A program made the position numbers and the translations under genes. Source: JAHDHW01 sp965277415 (GTDB taxonomy: Bacteria > Bacteroidota > Bacteroidia > Chitinophagales > Saprospiraceae). Taken from it: 64,000 nucleotides of DNA. Location of the stretch: contig CBDICS010000050.1 of NCBI GenBank assembly GCA_965277415.1, positions 62,001-126,000 of the forward strand. The letters run 5' to 3'. This document shows positions 27,585 to 37,200 of the stretch, piece by piece; positions within the stretch are counted from its first letter, which is position 1; the number at the start of each line of letters is the position of its first letter. The notes under the pieces are model-generated. The model searched no databases and was not told the DNA's origin. It worked only from the letters and a program-made list of their open reading frames with translations.

Positions 27585-27657
27585 GCCAGGCCGTAAAAAC
27601 ATCTCCACTCCCCCAAAACTTAATCCCAGCATTTCTATCAGACTCTATTTTCCTATT
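27583..27657 (-). repeat. R2 repeat, truncated copy c
   Basis: GACGCCAGGCCGTAAAAA followed by AATCCCAGCATTTCTATCAG and TATTTTCCTATTTTGTT, the first 75 bases of R2. It ends 16 bases from the stop of the gene at 27673. Confidence 0.65.
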
Positions 27658-27672
27658 TTGTTCTCAGGAGGT

Positions 27673-28041
27673 CTAAACCTCACTAAATGTAGGTAAGGAC
27701 TCAGTAATGCTACCAGCCCCCTTTTTATTAATTTTGAAAATAACATCTTTTGTTGTAGTAAATAATAGAACAGATGAGAAAGACTTTCTGAGATGTGATT
27801 TCAAGACCACAAATGCCTCTTCTAAGGTAAGCTCGTCTTCCTTATCCTCGGTCTCTTTAGACCTATAGCGCAATTTAAGTAAGACCTTAAAGTCACTTTC
27901 AGAATAGACTGGCCTAACAAATATGTTTCTCAAATTAGGCTTACCAATAGTCTTTGCCATCGTTAACTTCGCAAAGCGGCCTTCTTCTACACTTTTTGTT
28001 ACCTGTTTCCAGAAAAGGTCAAACACATCTAGGTAGGACAT
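27673..28041 (-). CDS. Conserved hypothetical protein
   Basis: 122 residues, basic, no signal peptide or membrane segment (TMAKTIGKPNLRNIFVRPVYSESDFKV, ...DELTLEEAFVVLKSHL..., SVLLFTTTKDVIFKINKKG). The central charged block KETEDKEDELTLEEAF is notable. I do not recognise the family. The stop lies next to R2 copy c. Confidence 0.6.
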   Translation of the reverse strand: MSYLDVFDLFWKQVTKSVEEGRFAKLTMAKTIGKPNLRNIFVRPVYSESDFKVLLKLRYRSKETEDKEDELTLEEAFVVLKSHLRKSFSSVLLFTTTKDVIFKINKKGAGSITESLPTFSEV

Positions 28042-28550
28042 AAACTAAAGATTGATGAAAAAAGTATTTTGTTTTTCAAAAGTAACACTAATAATTTAAT
28101 TCATAGAATCTAATCTATCTGTATTACTCTCCTCTATGATAAACATTAGAGGAGAAGAAAAGAATAATCCCTACATACGGCGTGTTCGGTAATTTAGTCG
28201 ACGTGATTCTTATGTGCCTTGTATGTGCCTTGAATCGGCATCAAATTTCTTTCAATATTGGAAAGTTAGATAATTAGGTATTATTCATCGAATAATAAGA
28301 ATCTTATTTCAATTTTTTAAATCTTTGTCATATATTTCTTAAATAAGGCAGAAGACTTGTGGTAAATGGTTACATGCACATTGTTGTCTAAAAATTAAGG
28401 AAGATATGATGATAGCTCCTGTAAGACAGATGGGATTGTTGCAAAACGCATCATAAAAAAAGCCTGCGAAGGACAAACACAATACCACTAACGTTATTAA
28501 ACAGAACATCATTCTATTGCTCCCTATCAGGAATCATTAATATTAATATA
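28042..28550. other. Intergenic region with a group II intron 5' scrap
   Basis: 509 bases. Apart from the fragment at 28225-28262 I see only AT-rich sequence and the leader of the gene at 28551. Confidence 0.5.
28225..28262 (+). ncRNA. Fragment of group II intron 5' end
   Basis: TGTGCCTTGAATCGGCATCA then AATTTCTTTCAATAT, matching the first bases of the introns at 55021 and 56498. Homology stops after about 40 bases. Confidence 0.5.
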
Positions 28551-29423
28551 ATGAAAATAGTATTATTAGTACTTAGTATAATTTTGACCGTAAAAATGCA
28601 AGCTCAAACGGTATCCGATATTGATGGGAATGTTTACAATACGGTTGTTATTGGATCACAAACATGGATGAAAGAAAATTTAAAAGTAGTCCGTTACCAA
28701 AATGGAGATTCTATATTAACAACTTATCCTGCTTCAATGAATATTGAACAAGAGAATAATCCAAAATACCAATGGGCTTATGATGGTATAGACAGCAATG
28801 CAATTAACTATGGTCGATTATATACATGGTACGCCACTACGGACCCTAGGAAGGTATGTCCAGCAGACTGGCATATTCCATCAGATCAAGAATGGGATTC
28901 CTTAATTTCTTATCTAGGAGGTATAAATAATGCTGGATTAGAATTTCTCAATGGTGATTTCTCTGCTGTTTATGCTGGCAGAAGGCATATCGATGGTTTA
29001 TTTAATACATTGGACGCTGGAACTTACTGGTGGTCTTCAGATAATTTTTTTATGGATTCATACTGGAAGCCTGCTCTAAATATAAATGGCAATGATGTCC
29101 AAGTATTTGGAAACCTGTTTCGAAATGCTAGAAGCTTAGGCTTTTCTGTACGTTGTATAAAGGATTTAAATATAGGCAATGCAATACCTTCTCACAATTA
29201 TATAATCATTGATAATGTCAATAATAAAATCATAATTAATCCTGAGAATATCGCCAAGCCCATTTTATATATTTATAATTTACAAGGACAAATGGTCTTA
29301 AGAAAAAAAATTGATTATGATTATAATCAAATTAATATTGATCATCTTTCTAATACAATTTATATCGTTCAACTAGTAGGAACCAATTTTACTGTTCAAA
29401 AGAAAGGGATGAAGATTAGATAA
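28551..29423 (+). CDS. Secreted FISUMP-domain protein with T9SS-type tail
   Basis: 290 residues: signal peptide (1-19), FISUMP (Fibrobacter major paralogous) domain with VSDIDGNVYNTVVIGSQTW (about 21), MKENLKVVRYQNGD, YGRLYTWYATTD, CPADWHIPSDQEWDSL (about 103) and SVRCIKD at its end (about 202), then a sorting-type tail (IIINPENIAKPILYIYNLQGQ). Such proteins are surface-exposed or released lipoprotein-like antigens of unknown role. Monocistronic. Confidence 0.85.
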   Translation: MKIVLLVLSIILTVKMQAQTVSDIDGNVYNTVVIGSQTWMKENLKVVRYQNGDSILTTYPASMNIEQENNPKYQWAYDGIDSNAINYGRLYTWYATTDPRKVCPADWHIPSDQEWDSLISYLGGINNAGLEFLNGDFSAVYAGRRHIDGLFNTLDAGTYWWSSDNFFMDSYWKPALNINGNDVQVFGNLFRNARSLGFSVRCIKDLNIGNAIPSHNYIIIDNVNNKIIINPENIAKPILYIYNLQGQMVLRKKIDYDYNQINIDHLSNTIYIVQLVGTNFTVQKKGMKIR

Positions 29424-29552
29424 GTACATTTGTCTCTTTAAAGTAGTTCGATTTATAATAATAAGTTTTAAATATTTTATTCTCAAAAAAATGAATTCCT
29501 CCTTTCTTCTTCCTCGACTATTTGTCCCCTTTCTTTGCTGCAATTTATTTTA

Positions 29553-30677
29553 TTACCTCGGAGGATACTGCTCTCCTCGAAGATGATCTAATTCCCCATT
29601 TTTCTCGAGAAAAAGTTTGTACAAGTCACTTCGATCTTCATCCATCATATAATCTAAAATACTTTGAAAAGCTTTATTAATTTGTTTAGGCTTGCTTGTA
29701 TCCATATGGTTCAAGTACTTATCTATTACTTTTAGCTTCAATTCTTTTGGTAAAATTTGAATATTGTAATAAGATGGCCTTTCAAGGATGTTGATATAAA
29801 GATCATTAGCTTCAATCATATTCAATTGGAGGCATTCTTCATATAGTTCTGGTATTTGAAATACATTAAGAATCGAAACAGTAGGGGCAATCTTGAATTT
29901 GATAAAAGAATATGGTTCAATCACCTTTCTGTTTTCTAAGATATCTTGCCAGACCATGTCCTTTCTTATATATTCCCCTAAGGTATTGCTCGCATCAATA
30001 CTGGCTAACAATTCGACTTCATCAAAGTGGCTCCATAGATCAATGAGATTGTAATCCTTGAATGCTAATTTTGAAAAGTTAGTGTTGTATCTTAATCTTG
30101 ATTTAGTTGCATTGTTTTGAATCAACCATTCAATTAGTTTATAATGTTCTTCAGTAACCAGAGGTTCGCCTCCAGCGAAATAGAATTCTTCTGCACCCAA
30201 CAAAGCTTCACTAGATGAACTTATAAATTCATCTAAGTCATTTATATTTTTGATAATTGCTTTTTTTCCAATGTTGGTATTTAGCAATTTGGCATCATTG
30301 AACCATTTTGAGCTAGCACCATGCCAGCATGTCCTACATCTAAAATTACACACATTGGAAAATCGTATATCAAAATAAATTGGCAGTCTTGGATCTGCAT
30401 CTATGCTATGATAATCGAATTTTTCGAACGTTTCCAAGCGGATGCTTTTACCACCACTAGCCTCTATTTTATGACAAACAAAACATCTTCCATCGATCTC
30501 ATTTTTTGAAAATTTCGTTCTGAGCTCATTGATTTCTTTGCCATTCCAAATTTCCTCTAGTGTTTGTGCATTTGCATTTCCGTAGGTAATATTTGCGACG
30601 CAACAAGCCTTTGCTAAACCATTGTTTGATACATGGTAATGGATAAAGGGCATTAGACAATGTGGTTTTTCTTTCAT
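29553..30677 (-). CDS. Radical SAM protein with N-terminal twitch/SPASM-like cysteine region
   Basis: 374 residues. The 4Fe-4S-SAM motif is CNFRCRTC (Cys110, Cys114, Cys117), in ...IRFSNVCNFRCRTCWHG. The N-terminal 70 residues carry CLMPFIH (Cys7), CC (25-26) and CFVCH (65-68), as in 'twitch' radical SAM enzymes, where an auxiliary cluster domain lies before the barrel. The barrel includes FYFAGGEPLVTEEHY (about 163). Substrates of this subgroup are mostly unknown; some modify peptides. No small precursor gene is evident next to it. An R1 repeat is just upstream. Confidence 0.85.
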   Translation of the reverse strand: MKEKPHCLMPFIHYHVSNNGLAKACCVANITYGNANAQTLEEIWNGKEINELRTKFSKNEIDGRCFVCHKIEASGGKSIRLETFEKFDYHSIDADPRLPIYFDIRFSNVCNFRCRTCWHGASSKWFNDAKLLNTNIGKKAIIKNINDLDEFISSSSEALLGAEEFYFAGGEPLVTEEHYKLIEWLIQNNATKSRLRYNTNFSKLAFKDYNLIDLWSHFDEVELLASIDASNTLGEYIRKDMVWQDILENRKVIEPYSFIKFKIAPTVSILNVFQIPELYEECLQLNMIEANDLYINILERPSYYNIQILPKELKLKVIDKYLNHMDTSKPKQINKAFQSILDYMMDEDRSDLYKLFLEKNGELDHLRGEQYPPR

Positions 30678-30721
30678 GGATATTCAATGATAAAAATGAA
30701 CCAATCAAAGGTTTTTTTTTA

Positions 30722-30842
30722 GTAAGTAGCCGTAAAGAATTTTGTTAATAATATTTGATGAGTCAAAAAATGATAAGTGCTTGACTGTAAGGAAATAACG
30801 TTCGTTTTTCGGCTCTATCTCAAAAAAATATTGTTAATATGA
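30722..30842 (+). repeat. R1 repeat, full copy 2
   Basis: AGTAAGTAGCCGTAAAGAAT, then sequence about 90 percent identical to 13235-13356, ending in TATTGTTAATATGAC. Inner inverted repeats at 30738-30756 and 30826-30842. The right outer end differs, being replaced by R4. Confidence 0.7.
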
Positions 30843-30920
30843 CAAACTTATTCATACTCTTTTGGCTTGTGTTAAAGAAAATAGTACGCTTTATTTGCTT
30901 AGAACATGAAAAACATTTTG
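30843..30920 (+). repeat. R4 repeat, copy 1
   Basis: CAAACTTATTCATACTCTTT ... TTATTTGCTTAGAACATGAA, matching 58038-58133. Both copies lie just past the 3' end of a minus-strand gene. Confidence 0.6.
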
Positions 30921-31241
30921 CTACAAACTTTCTATTTATTTGCTTGATTCAACCAGTTCGTAGCTTCAACTGTATACCAGTTTCTTGAAAAGTTTTTTGC
31001 ATTTATAATTTTTTCGAAATGATACTTTGCCATCAATATATTTCCTTTTCTATCATAATAAGAGCCAAGGTACGAATGTAAGTAAGGATTCTCAGGATCT
31101 TCTAATAATAATTTCGAACTTATTTGTTCAATTTGAATGTCGAACTTATTAAATTCTCCTAATTCCTTGTAAAAGGCTACATCTGGCGTGTATCAATAAA
31201 TCCGGACACTTTTAAAATTTAATTTAAGATTAGAAATTTAG

Positions 31242-32082
31242 TTAAAATTTATAGTTGTTCCAAAATAATTCTTCAAATCTATTGGGACTGATTTGCCCGC
31301 ATCCAGAGTGTCTTCTAATTGTGTTGTAATATCCGTCAATAAATTCGAATACTCTAAATCTTGCATTTTCTAAGCCAGTAAAGATTCCTTCATCTAAGAC
31401 TTCTGCTTTAAATCTACTAAATAAGGATTCTGCATGGGCATTATCGTAGTGATCATTCTTTCTGGTCATACTTTGCCTAAATCCATTTGCAGCTAATACC
31501 GATCTAAAGTTAGCTGATCCATATTGTGATCCTCCATCTGAATGTACTATTAACCCTGACTTAGGATTTCTACTTTTCAACATCTTTTGGAAAGCGGTGA
31601 TCACTAATTCTTCTTTCATAAATTCATCTACAGTCCAACCTACTATTTTCCGACTAAACAAATCCATCCAGGTAGCAAGGTACAGCCATTGAGTATAGCC
31701 CTGCTCTTCGCTTGGTAAATAAGTAATATCTCCGACTATTACCTGATTTGGCTCTGTTGGCAGATTTTCTGTATCTAGTAACAGGTTTGGTGATCTTATC
31801 AATGAAGGATCACTTTGAGTCGTCCTAGGTACAAATTGCTTCGGCTGGATCGCTCTTAAGCCCTGTTCTTTCATCAATGACCTTATTCGATATAAACCGA
31901 TTTCGTAACCTTTCTCTTTCATTTCCTCTAGAATCCTCAAGGAACCATACCTTTTTTTTATGAAAGTAGAAAATATCTTTTACCTCGGATAACAAAAGCA
32001 ATTTCTCCTCGCTTGACAGATAAGTCTTTTCATTTACATAATCATAATAAGAGCTTTTTGATGCACCTAATATTTTACACAT
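31242..32082 (-). pseudogene. IS3-family transposase OrfB (DDE integrase), frameshifted
   Basis: The N-terminal part (from 32082, MCKILGASKSSYYDYVNEKT) carries the HTH_21-like region; the C-terminal part (to 31242) has the rve catalytic core with VGDITYLP (first Asp, about 31730), VHSDGGSQYGS (second Asp) and NAHAESLFSRFKAEV (Glu). The two parts are in different frames: eight A at 31952-31959 would need to be seven, giving HKKRYGSLRILEEMKEKGYEIG. Normally made as OrfAB by a -1 shift at A7G (32166-32172) at the end of orfA. As written the element is probably non-autonomous. Confidence 0.85.
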
Positions 32083-32135
32083 CGTTCGAATATTAAATTC
32101 CTCTTTATGATCTATTATAAATTTATAGATCGATC

Positions 32136-32429
32136 TTAGACTCCTCGGCTGAAAATGCTCAACGCTTTTTTTAAGATATCTCGCTCTAATTCTGTTTGCT
32201 TAAGTTTCTTTCTCAATTCTTTGACTTCTTGTTCATACTCACTCTCTTGTTTAGAAGATGATCCATACTTCTTTTTCCAATCATATAGATTTTGCTCGTT
32301 CACTCCTAAGCTTGTCGATACATCTGCTATACTACGTCCATTTTCTAGCATTATTATCGCATTCTTTTTGAACTCGTCATCGTAACGACGATACTTTCTC
32401 TTTGTTCTTTTCTCTTTCATAATTGACAC
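32136..32429 (-). CDS. IS3-family transposase OrfA (helix-turn-helix)
   Basis: 97 residues: basic N-terminus, HTH (FKKNAIIMLENGRSIADVSTSLGVNEQNLYDWKKKYG) and a leucine-zipper coiled coil (VKELRKKLKQTELERDILKKAL). Near its end lies the A7 run (32166-32172) where ribosomes can shift -1 into orfB, whose frame opens as SVEHFQPRSLRSIYKFIIDH. Binds the IS ends. Confidence 0.85.
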   Translation of the reverse strand: MSIMKEKRTKRKYRRYDDEFKKNAIIMLENGRSIADVSTSLGVNEQNLYDWKKKYGSSSKQESEYEQEVKELRKKLKQTELERDILKKALSIFSRGV

Positions 32430-33717
32430 AAATTTAAGCTTTTTTTGTGTCCGGTTTTATTGCACTATCTCAATCTTTTAAAAAGATAAGATTATGCAAT
32501 AAGTTTAAATCAGCATATTCTAAATAATTTGTATGCTCATGAAATATTTTGTCTAACAAATTTGCACTAGCGTGAAAATGTTTATTATCAAATCTTGCCA
32601 TGAATGATTCCGCAAGAGCTTGACTAAGTATTTTCTTTCTGTAAAAAGTATTTGTTGGATATGATTTAAAATTTAAAGAATCTGAAGGTTCTAATATTTT
32701 CATTCCATCAAAATTTAAGATGTAATTTTTTAAGAAACTAAGTGCAAATAGTGAAGAAGTAATATCACCATAAATTAACCTTGCAGGATCACTCATTAGA
32801 TTATTGTTTGCTAGTAATGTTAGAGTAATGTCTTCTGAAGGTATTTTTAAATATAAACTTGAGTATGAATCATACTGACCATAAGCCCAAATTAATTTTG
32901 AATTACTAAATGATTGAGTAAAGATACCTTTTGCGTAAGGTAGGTTTGGATGAATCGGAGTAAACATAATTTGTTTTGATTCATTTGTGATCAAAGTATT
33001 ATTGTCTAATGCTGAATTAAATATTCTTAGGTCTTTTATAGTTGAAACAATTCCTGCGGATGCTGAATATCCAAAATCTAAATGACCTCTTTCTATACCA
33101 TTATCTAAATTATATGGTTGAGCAATATCATATTTTTCATTAACGATTTGAAAAGAATCTCTAAGCAAAAATGTATTTTTTAGTTTGAGTGGATTCAATA
33201 TTTCTTTATCTAAGAATTCTTTAAAAGATAAGTCAGAAACATGTTCAATAATATCAGTTAGAATAGTAAACCTAGAACTATAGTAAAAATTCTTGCCTAA
33301 GCTATTTCCTTGAGATGTATGAGATACAATATGTTTTATCAGTATTGAATCATTTAAAGAAGAATTGGGTAAATATTTTTTGACCGATTCATTTAGACTA
33401 ATTTCACCTTGCTCTACTAATTTCATGATCAAAACTCCTGAAAAAACCTTTGTTATGGATGCGATAGGGAATAATGTACTTGAGTCAACCTTAGTTTTAT
33501 TTTCTAAGTCAGAAAACCCAAAACATTTTGAATAGATAATTTCCCCGCCTTGCTCTATCGAAACTGCAAGCCCAGGAATCTTAAACAAAGTTTTTAATTG
33601 AGAAAGCTCACTTGTGAAATTCTTAGAAACATCATTCGGTTCGTTATTTTTGCTTAAACATCCACTTATCAGCAAAATAAGACTGATAAAATTTACAAAT
33701 AGCCAAGTTGATTTCAT

Positions 33718-34290
33718 TTTGTCGAATATTGATTTTGTCGTAAAATTTATTGACGTGATTCAATACTCTAAACCCCTATTAGAATTTCCATTTTTTATGT
33801 CAAGTAGGTAAGAGGAGTTTCACCTCGAACCTCTCACAGAACCGTACGCGATAGTCTCCCATCATACTTAGCACCTTAAGGTGATTTGTTGGCTCCTTCT
33901 GTACAGCCTCAACGGAGGGCCTTCCTCCATCTTATTTACAGCATTGATCATGATCTTCTTTAAGTTAATTAAAACGGGAATAGTTCACTCTTCAAAAAAC
34001 AATAAAGATCATTCTTTACATATAAAAAAGCTAGAAAATTAAGCCCAATGAACACAAAACTTTGATATTCACTACTTTGCGAGCTTCGTGTCTAATTATT
34101 GAGTTCTGCACTCAAAAAATACCCCAGTATTACATACCAAATCATCCCATTTTTCGTTAATAAAGCGATACAAAACAATCCCTCCTTTGAATGGTTTACA
34201 ATTATTAGGAAATCTTTCGTATTGAGTATTTTCAAGCCTTTGTTTGCCTTGAATTCATTATTTTTGCTGGAATTTTACAAAACTGCTACT
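33718..34290. other. Intergenic region with group II intron 3' remnant
   Basis: 573 bases upstream of the SprB/OmpA gene and the serine hydrolase gene. Holds the intron scrap at 33799-33950; otherwise AT-rich. An ORF extension 34099-34290 looks non-coding because the signal peptide starts at 34291. Confidence 0.5.
33799..33950 (-). ncRNA. 3' remnant of a second type of group II intron
   Basis: On the minus strand: GATGGGAGACTATC, then CGTACGGTTCTGTGAGAGG (domain V 3' arm style), then a domain VI-like hairpin GAGGTGAAACTCCTC ending ACCTACTTGAC. The arrangement fits the end of bacterial group II introns; the 5' arm of domain V looks degraded and no reverse transcriptase is present. Confidence 0.5.
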
Positions 34291-37200
34291 ATGGACAGAG
34301 TACTATCACTAATTTGTATATTTTTTTCGATCGGATTATTAGCTCAGGAACCTATGCGTGTTACCCGTTCAGCTGCTGTGGATCGGAATTCTCCTATTTA
34401 TAATATTTTTGTCGATGCTGATAACAACAAGTGGGTTGGTAATAGTAAAGGGGCATTTCAGATTCAAACTGTAGATTATGCAAGTGAAGTCGAGAAAGAA
34501 GCCAATCAGACTTCTCTCCTCCGTTATCAAGGAGGTAATTTCAACCTGATTTGGAATACAGCATCTATTTTTGATATTATGAAAAAAGAAACAGATGGCC
34601 TTTTCGAGGGAGAGCAAGATATAATAGGTGCTTTTTATGATCCCACTAAGAAAGAACTCTGGATAGGAACTAAGGGTATCGGTGTTTTTCGGTTTGATTT
34701 GACTAATGAAGCAATCTTGCTGAAACATATGACAATGGATAACTCCAAATTGCGAACGGATCAAATCACAGTGATGTTCAGTGACAAACCGGGGAGTTAC
34801 TGGATAGGGACAGAAGAAGGGGTTTTGCATAATAATGGCAGCAAGTGGAAATTATATGAACGTTACGTTAGTATTGATGCCATTGACGTTTCTGGTTCTG
34901 ATATCTGGGTTTTGGGAGAAGGTTACGTTTGGAAAGTTACTAACGGAAAAGATTGGGAAGAGATCGAACTGGATGAAAATACATCAGAAGGAAAAATTAG
35001 GGACATCACATTCGACAGTAGAGGAAGGATGTGGATTGCCTCTCAAATAATTGCCCGTTATAACCCAGAGCTGGAGACTGTAGAAACCTTTGGTGCTGCA
35101 GAATATTTCACCAGTGATTTTCCGAGCGCTTTAGCTGTTGATCAGGAAGACGCAATTTGGGTAGGGACAGAGGATAAAGGACTTTATTTAATTGAGAAAG
35201 CTACTGCTATGTCAATTTCCTGTATTATGGAAAAAGCACCAGGCTGTGAAGGTCAAAATGATGCTGAACTTAGAGTAGTAGTTAGTGGTGGCTCAGAGCC
35301 ATATACTTATGAATGGAATGGCGGACTAACCGGTGACAATCCCAGGAATGTAAAACCTGGAGATTATGTAGTTATCGTAACAGATAGTAAAGGCAAGAGT
35401 AAAACATCGGAAATAAGCATCAATGATCCTACAATTTCTCTTACCATTACTCCTGAGCAAGCAGAAAGCGAAGCCAATGCCAATGATGGAGTAGCATCAG
35501 TTGAAGTCTCTGGCGGACAAGGAGAATATACTTTTCAATGGGATAATGGAGAAAACAAAAAGAAAGCCCAAAAACTTAATCAAGGGAAACATTCCGTGAC
35601 AGTTACTGATAAAGGGGGGTGTAATAGTGTGGCAACAGTAATCATTTCTCAACAGTCTGCACCTTTAAATATTTCTCTTGAACAAACCAAAGAAATATCA
35701 TGTAATGGAGAAGCAAGCGCTGCATTGGCCGTGAAGGTCAATGGTGGAAAAGCCCCTTTTCAATATGCATGGAGTTCTAATTCCCTTTCTGGAGAGCAGC
35801 CCAAAAATATCGCTTCGGGAGATTATGAAGTAACAATCACCGATGGAGAAGGAACTACCTCTTCAGCGAAATTTTCAGTAAAAGAACCTGAAACACTTAT
35901 AGCCCAGATTACAGTAGAAGCTCCGGCAAGTACAGGCAATGCAGATGGAAAAGCAAGCGTAAAAACTACTGGTGGAAATGGAAATTATTCCTATCGTTGG
36001 GATACGGGAGAAACAACAGTTACTGCATCCAAACTTGCTCCTGGAGAAAGATCAGTTACCATAACAGATGCCTCAGGCTGTACAATTACTGCAAGTATCG
36101 CCATTGATGAGAATATTCTTCCCTTGAATGTTTCCATCGACCAGACCAGCGAAATATCATGTAATGGAGAAGCAAGCGCTGCATTGGCCGTGAAGGTCAA
36201 TGGTGGAAAAGCCCCTTTTCAATATGCATGGAGTTCTAATTCCCTTTCTGGAGAACATCCCAAAAATATCGCTTCGGGAGATTATGAAGTAACAATTACC
36301 GATGGAGAAGGAACTACCTCTTCAGCGAAATTTTCAGTAAAAGAACCTGAAACACTTATAGCCCAGATTACAGTAGAAGCTCCGGCAAGTACAGGCAATG
36401 TAGATGGAAAAGCAAGCGTAAAAACTACTGGTGGAAATGGAAATTATTCTTATCGTTGGGATACGGGAGAAACAACAGGTACTGCATCCAAACTTGCTCC
36501 TGGAGAAAGATCAGTTACCGTAACAGATGCCTCAGGCTGTACAATTACTGCAAGTATCGCCATTGATGAGAATATTCTTCCCTTGAATGTTTCCATCGAC
36601 CAGACCAGCGAAATATCATGTAATGGAGAAGCAAGCGCTGCATTGGCCGTGAAGGTCAATGGTGGAAAAGCGCCTTTTCAATATGCATGGAGTTCTAATT
36701 CCCTTTCTGGAGAGCATCCCAAAAATATCGCTTCGGGAGATTATGAAGTAACAATCACCGATGGAGAAGGAACTACCTCTTCAGCGAAATTTTCAGTAAA
36801 AGAACCTGAAACACTTATAGCCCAGATTACAGTAGAAGCTCCGGCAAGTACAGGCAATGTAGATGGAAAAGCAAGCGTAAAAACTACTGGTGGAAATGGA
36901 AATTATTCCTATCGTTGGGATACGGGAGAAACAACAGTTACTGCATCCAAACTTGCTCCTGGAGAAAGATCAGTCACCGTAACAGATGCCTCAGGCTGTA
37001 CAATTACTGCAAGTATCGCCATTGATGAGAATATTCTTCCCTTGAATGTTTCCATCGACCAGACCAGCGAAATATCATGTAATGGAGAAGCAAGCGCTGC
37101 ATTGGCCGTGAAGGTCAATGGTGGAAAAGGCCCCTTTCAATATGCATGGAGTTCTAATTCCCTTTCTGGAGAGCATCCCAAAAATATCGCTTCGGGAGAT

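Larger units (their letters stand above)
31184..32472 (-). mobile_element. IS3-family (IS150-like) insertion sequence
   Basis: 1289 bases starting TGGCGTGTATCAATAAAT and ending with the imperfect inverted match ...GCACTATCTCA; both ends share the core CAATAAA and CCGGACAC. Flanked by the 3-bp direct repeat ATC (31181-31183 and 32473-32475). Contains orfA and orfB on the minus strand. Confidence 0.85.
30932..33717 (-). pseudogene. Serine hydrolase (class C beta-lactamase-like) with TPR tail, split by an IS element
   Basis: Start at 33717 with a lipoprotein signal (LLISGC, Cys20). The N-terminal part (about 45-330) is a beta-lactamase/D-Ala-D-Ala carboxypeptidase-like fold with SITKVF (Ser-x-x-Lys; about 93) and YSASAG. 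The frame ends at 32470 with ...NLIFLKD, exactly at the IS edge. Beyond the IS, from 31183 to a stop at 30932, the same frame resumes as VAFYKELGEFNKFD... LLLEDPENPYLHSYLG... TNWLNQANK, a TPR-type tail. Removing the IS and one target copy joins the two parts in frame. The native protein is therefore about 500 residues; the written gene makes a truncated one. The catalytic core is intact, so partial activity is possible. Confidence 0.9.

Noticed and set aside
30843..30930. Cassette ends around the serine hydrolase gene
   Set aside because: The left junction CTACAAA has no convincing inverse partner upstream of 33717; the best candidate TTTGTCG differs and could be chance.
34099..34290. N-terminal extension of the SprB/OmpA gene
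   Set aside because: The clean signal peptide begins at 34291; the extension has no domain and would hide the signal.
35991..37118. Three identical small minus-strand ORFs spaced 459 bp
   Set aside because: They arise only because the SprB repeats are identical; no independent coding evidence.
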